A DNA stretch of 64,000 nt from Phellopilus nigrolimitatus (Eukaryota; Basidiomycota; Agaricomycetes; Hymenochaetales; Hymenochaetaceae), in the NCBI GenBank assembly GCA_021029095.1, contig JAJOHG010000002.1, positions 620,001-684,000 of the forward strand, given 5' to 3'. Below the pieces are notes generated by a model. It made no database searches. It was given only the letters and a program-made list of their open reading frames with translations, and had not been told where the DNA came from. The position numbers and the translations under genes are program-made. Of the stretch, positions 62,762-64,000 are shown piece by piece (within the stretch, counting starts at the first letter, position 1; the number at the start of each line of letters is the position of its first letter).

Positions 62762-64000
62762 TCATGTGAGAGATTTGATGTGAAGAAAACGCACGATAAT
62801 GTTTGTGATCCCGACAAAAGCAAGGATGAATGTCATGTAGACTTTCGTCACATTTGTCCCAGCGCTGAAAGTCGCGGAAGCGTTCCCAGCGCTCAGGATA
62901 GCCAGTAACAATAGACCCTGTCATAAACTTCATCAACGGTGTAATCTATGGAGGCACGAAAATGTACTGACGTTCGAGAGAACCCAAACGAGGAGAACCT
63001 TAAGGCGAGGTAAAACGTTATTGTTTCAGCACCTTGTTTCTTCTGATGTACTCACATTAGTGCGGACGTTGGCGTAGTAATCCTTCGCCTGCTGCTCCTT
63101 TTCCGTTTCTGACTGTATCTTATCTGGCTTCAAGATTGGCTTGCGTGTCCTGAGGTTCGACAGCGTCTCGTCGTACATCTGATTGATGTCCGACGGCTCC
63201 GACCATATTTCTACGTCGACCTGAGACTGGCTATTTTGTATGACTGCGCCGAGATCGGTCTCGACGTCGTTGTCCTGCTTCGTTCCCCAAGAGATCTAAA
63301 GAACAAGGAGTGAGAACAGTGACAAAGTCCAGAGTTCAAAATAGCAGTACGTCGTCCAGATTAGAGAACGCGTATCTGTGAAGTCGTGGTCAGTGCACAA
63401 ACTTTCCAAAGTCGTACTATCGAGACGCACATATTCAAGACGTTGGTATAAGTTGGAGACAACAATATATACTGCACGAAGCTTGTCATCATATGCCATG
63501 GGTCAAGCGCAAGGAGACTGGACATAGTGTATGCTTTAATACCTTATCAGTCCCTGAACTATAGAAAGAGAGAGAATGTAATACCTCCGTAAGTGATAAG
63601 GACACTGAACAGCTGCGTCGAATAGAGTGCACCGCCTTGTCTCGCAGCCTGCACAGCACAAATCCCGGCGCAGATGATTGCATAGACGTTGAGGATTGCG
63701 AAGAAGATCGAAGACAGTTTGTACTTCCAAATTGAACTGAACGACACTTGCGTAAGTCGTTGAATGAAAAAGGGCAGTGAGAGAAACTCACGCTCTTGGT
63801 TTGTTTCCCATCGAAAACAAGAAGCAAGCGACGACAATCGATCCATATGCATACTATTCGCAGTAATAAGCGTGTAGTTTCGAGCTGAAAATGGCGAAAG
63901 CACGAACTTGAATGATGGAGTTGAAGTAATGAATACCAGGAAGTCCGAACGCCGAGTCCTCTAGAGACGATGTTACTATAATCTAGGAAAGGATTAGCTG
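62762..64000 (-). CDS. Chitin synthase, C-terminal part only
   Basis: A plasma-membrane GT2 enzyme making chitin for the cell wall. Only the 3' exons are here; the catalytic QRRRW region is beyond the right edge. Readable exons: [35 protein letters not shown], the membrane exon [20 protein letters not shown] with [37 protein letters not shown] with [28 protein letters not shown] (the conserved WGTK), [18 protein letters not shown], and a last membrane segment ending [14 protein letters not shown] with the following NLRTRKP stretch points to division 1 (classes I-III). At least six introns. Confidence 0.93.

Overview
This window is nuclear DNA from a filamentous basidiomycete, most likely an Agaricomycete. 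The evidence is the density of short (about 38-75 nt) GT-AG introns, the compact and often divergent gene pairs, and the gene families present: a chitin synthase, a GH45/expansin-like secreted protein, formate dehydrogenase, a GT1 glycosyltransferase and an F-box/LRR protein. It holds about 20 recognisable protein genes. No rRNA, tRNA or CRISPR was recognised, and no complete transposon.

Left part (1-10.7 kb): the 5' half of the MYST acetyltransferase ESA1 runs off the left edge and is divergent from a 552-residue unknown protein. Nearly 8 kb then follows without an intact gene: a decayed-looking gene at 2.9-3.6 kb, plain non-coding DNA, a cluster of diverged GC-rich repeats at 6.4-9.1 kb, and a GC-rich stretch leading to a TATA box and a nine-exon NAD-formate dehydrogenase gene.

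Middle part (12.7-30.3 kb): GCN5 (apparently joined by a GC-AG intron to exons resembling a PCAF-type N-terminus), a GPI-anchored GH45/expansin-like protein, an ER cyclophilin with an 11-nt exon and a possible alternative membrane-anchor exon, the DEAD-box helicase DBP7, an HNH-nuclease-like pseudogene, an ERD1/EXS membrane protein, a threonine aspartase, a ubiquitin-like/BAG co-chaperone and the HOG-pathway MAPKK PBS2.

Right part (32-64 kb): an F-box protein, cytosolic isoleucyl-tRNA synthetase, the tri-snRNP protein SNU23, a UDP-glycosyltransferase, a RING/TRAF-type protein, a homeodomain factor with a long upstream region, a WEE1-type kinase, a TPP1-like (shelterin) protein, an R3H protein, and the 3' half of a chitin synthase running off the right edge.

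The genes are mostly unlinked housekeeping functions rather than one pathway. Two are histone acetyltransferase catalytic subunits (ESA1 of NuA4, GCN5 of SAGA). Two are stress or cell-cycle kinases (PBS2, WEE1). Three act at the ER (cyclophilin, ERD1-like) or cell surface (chitin synthase). Several otherwise conserved genes carry single-base frame breaks, often in or beside short runs of the same base; this looks more like assembly indel error than multiple gene deaths.
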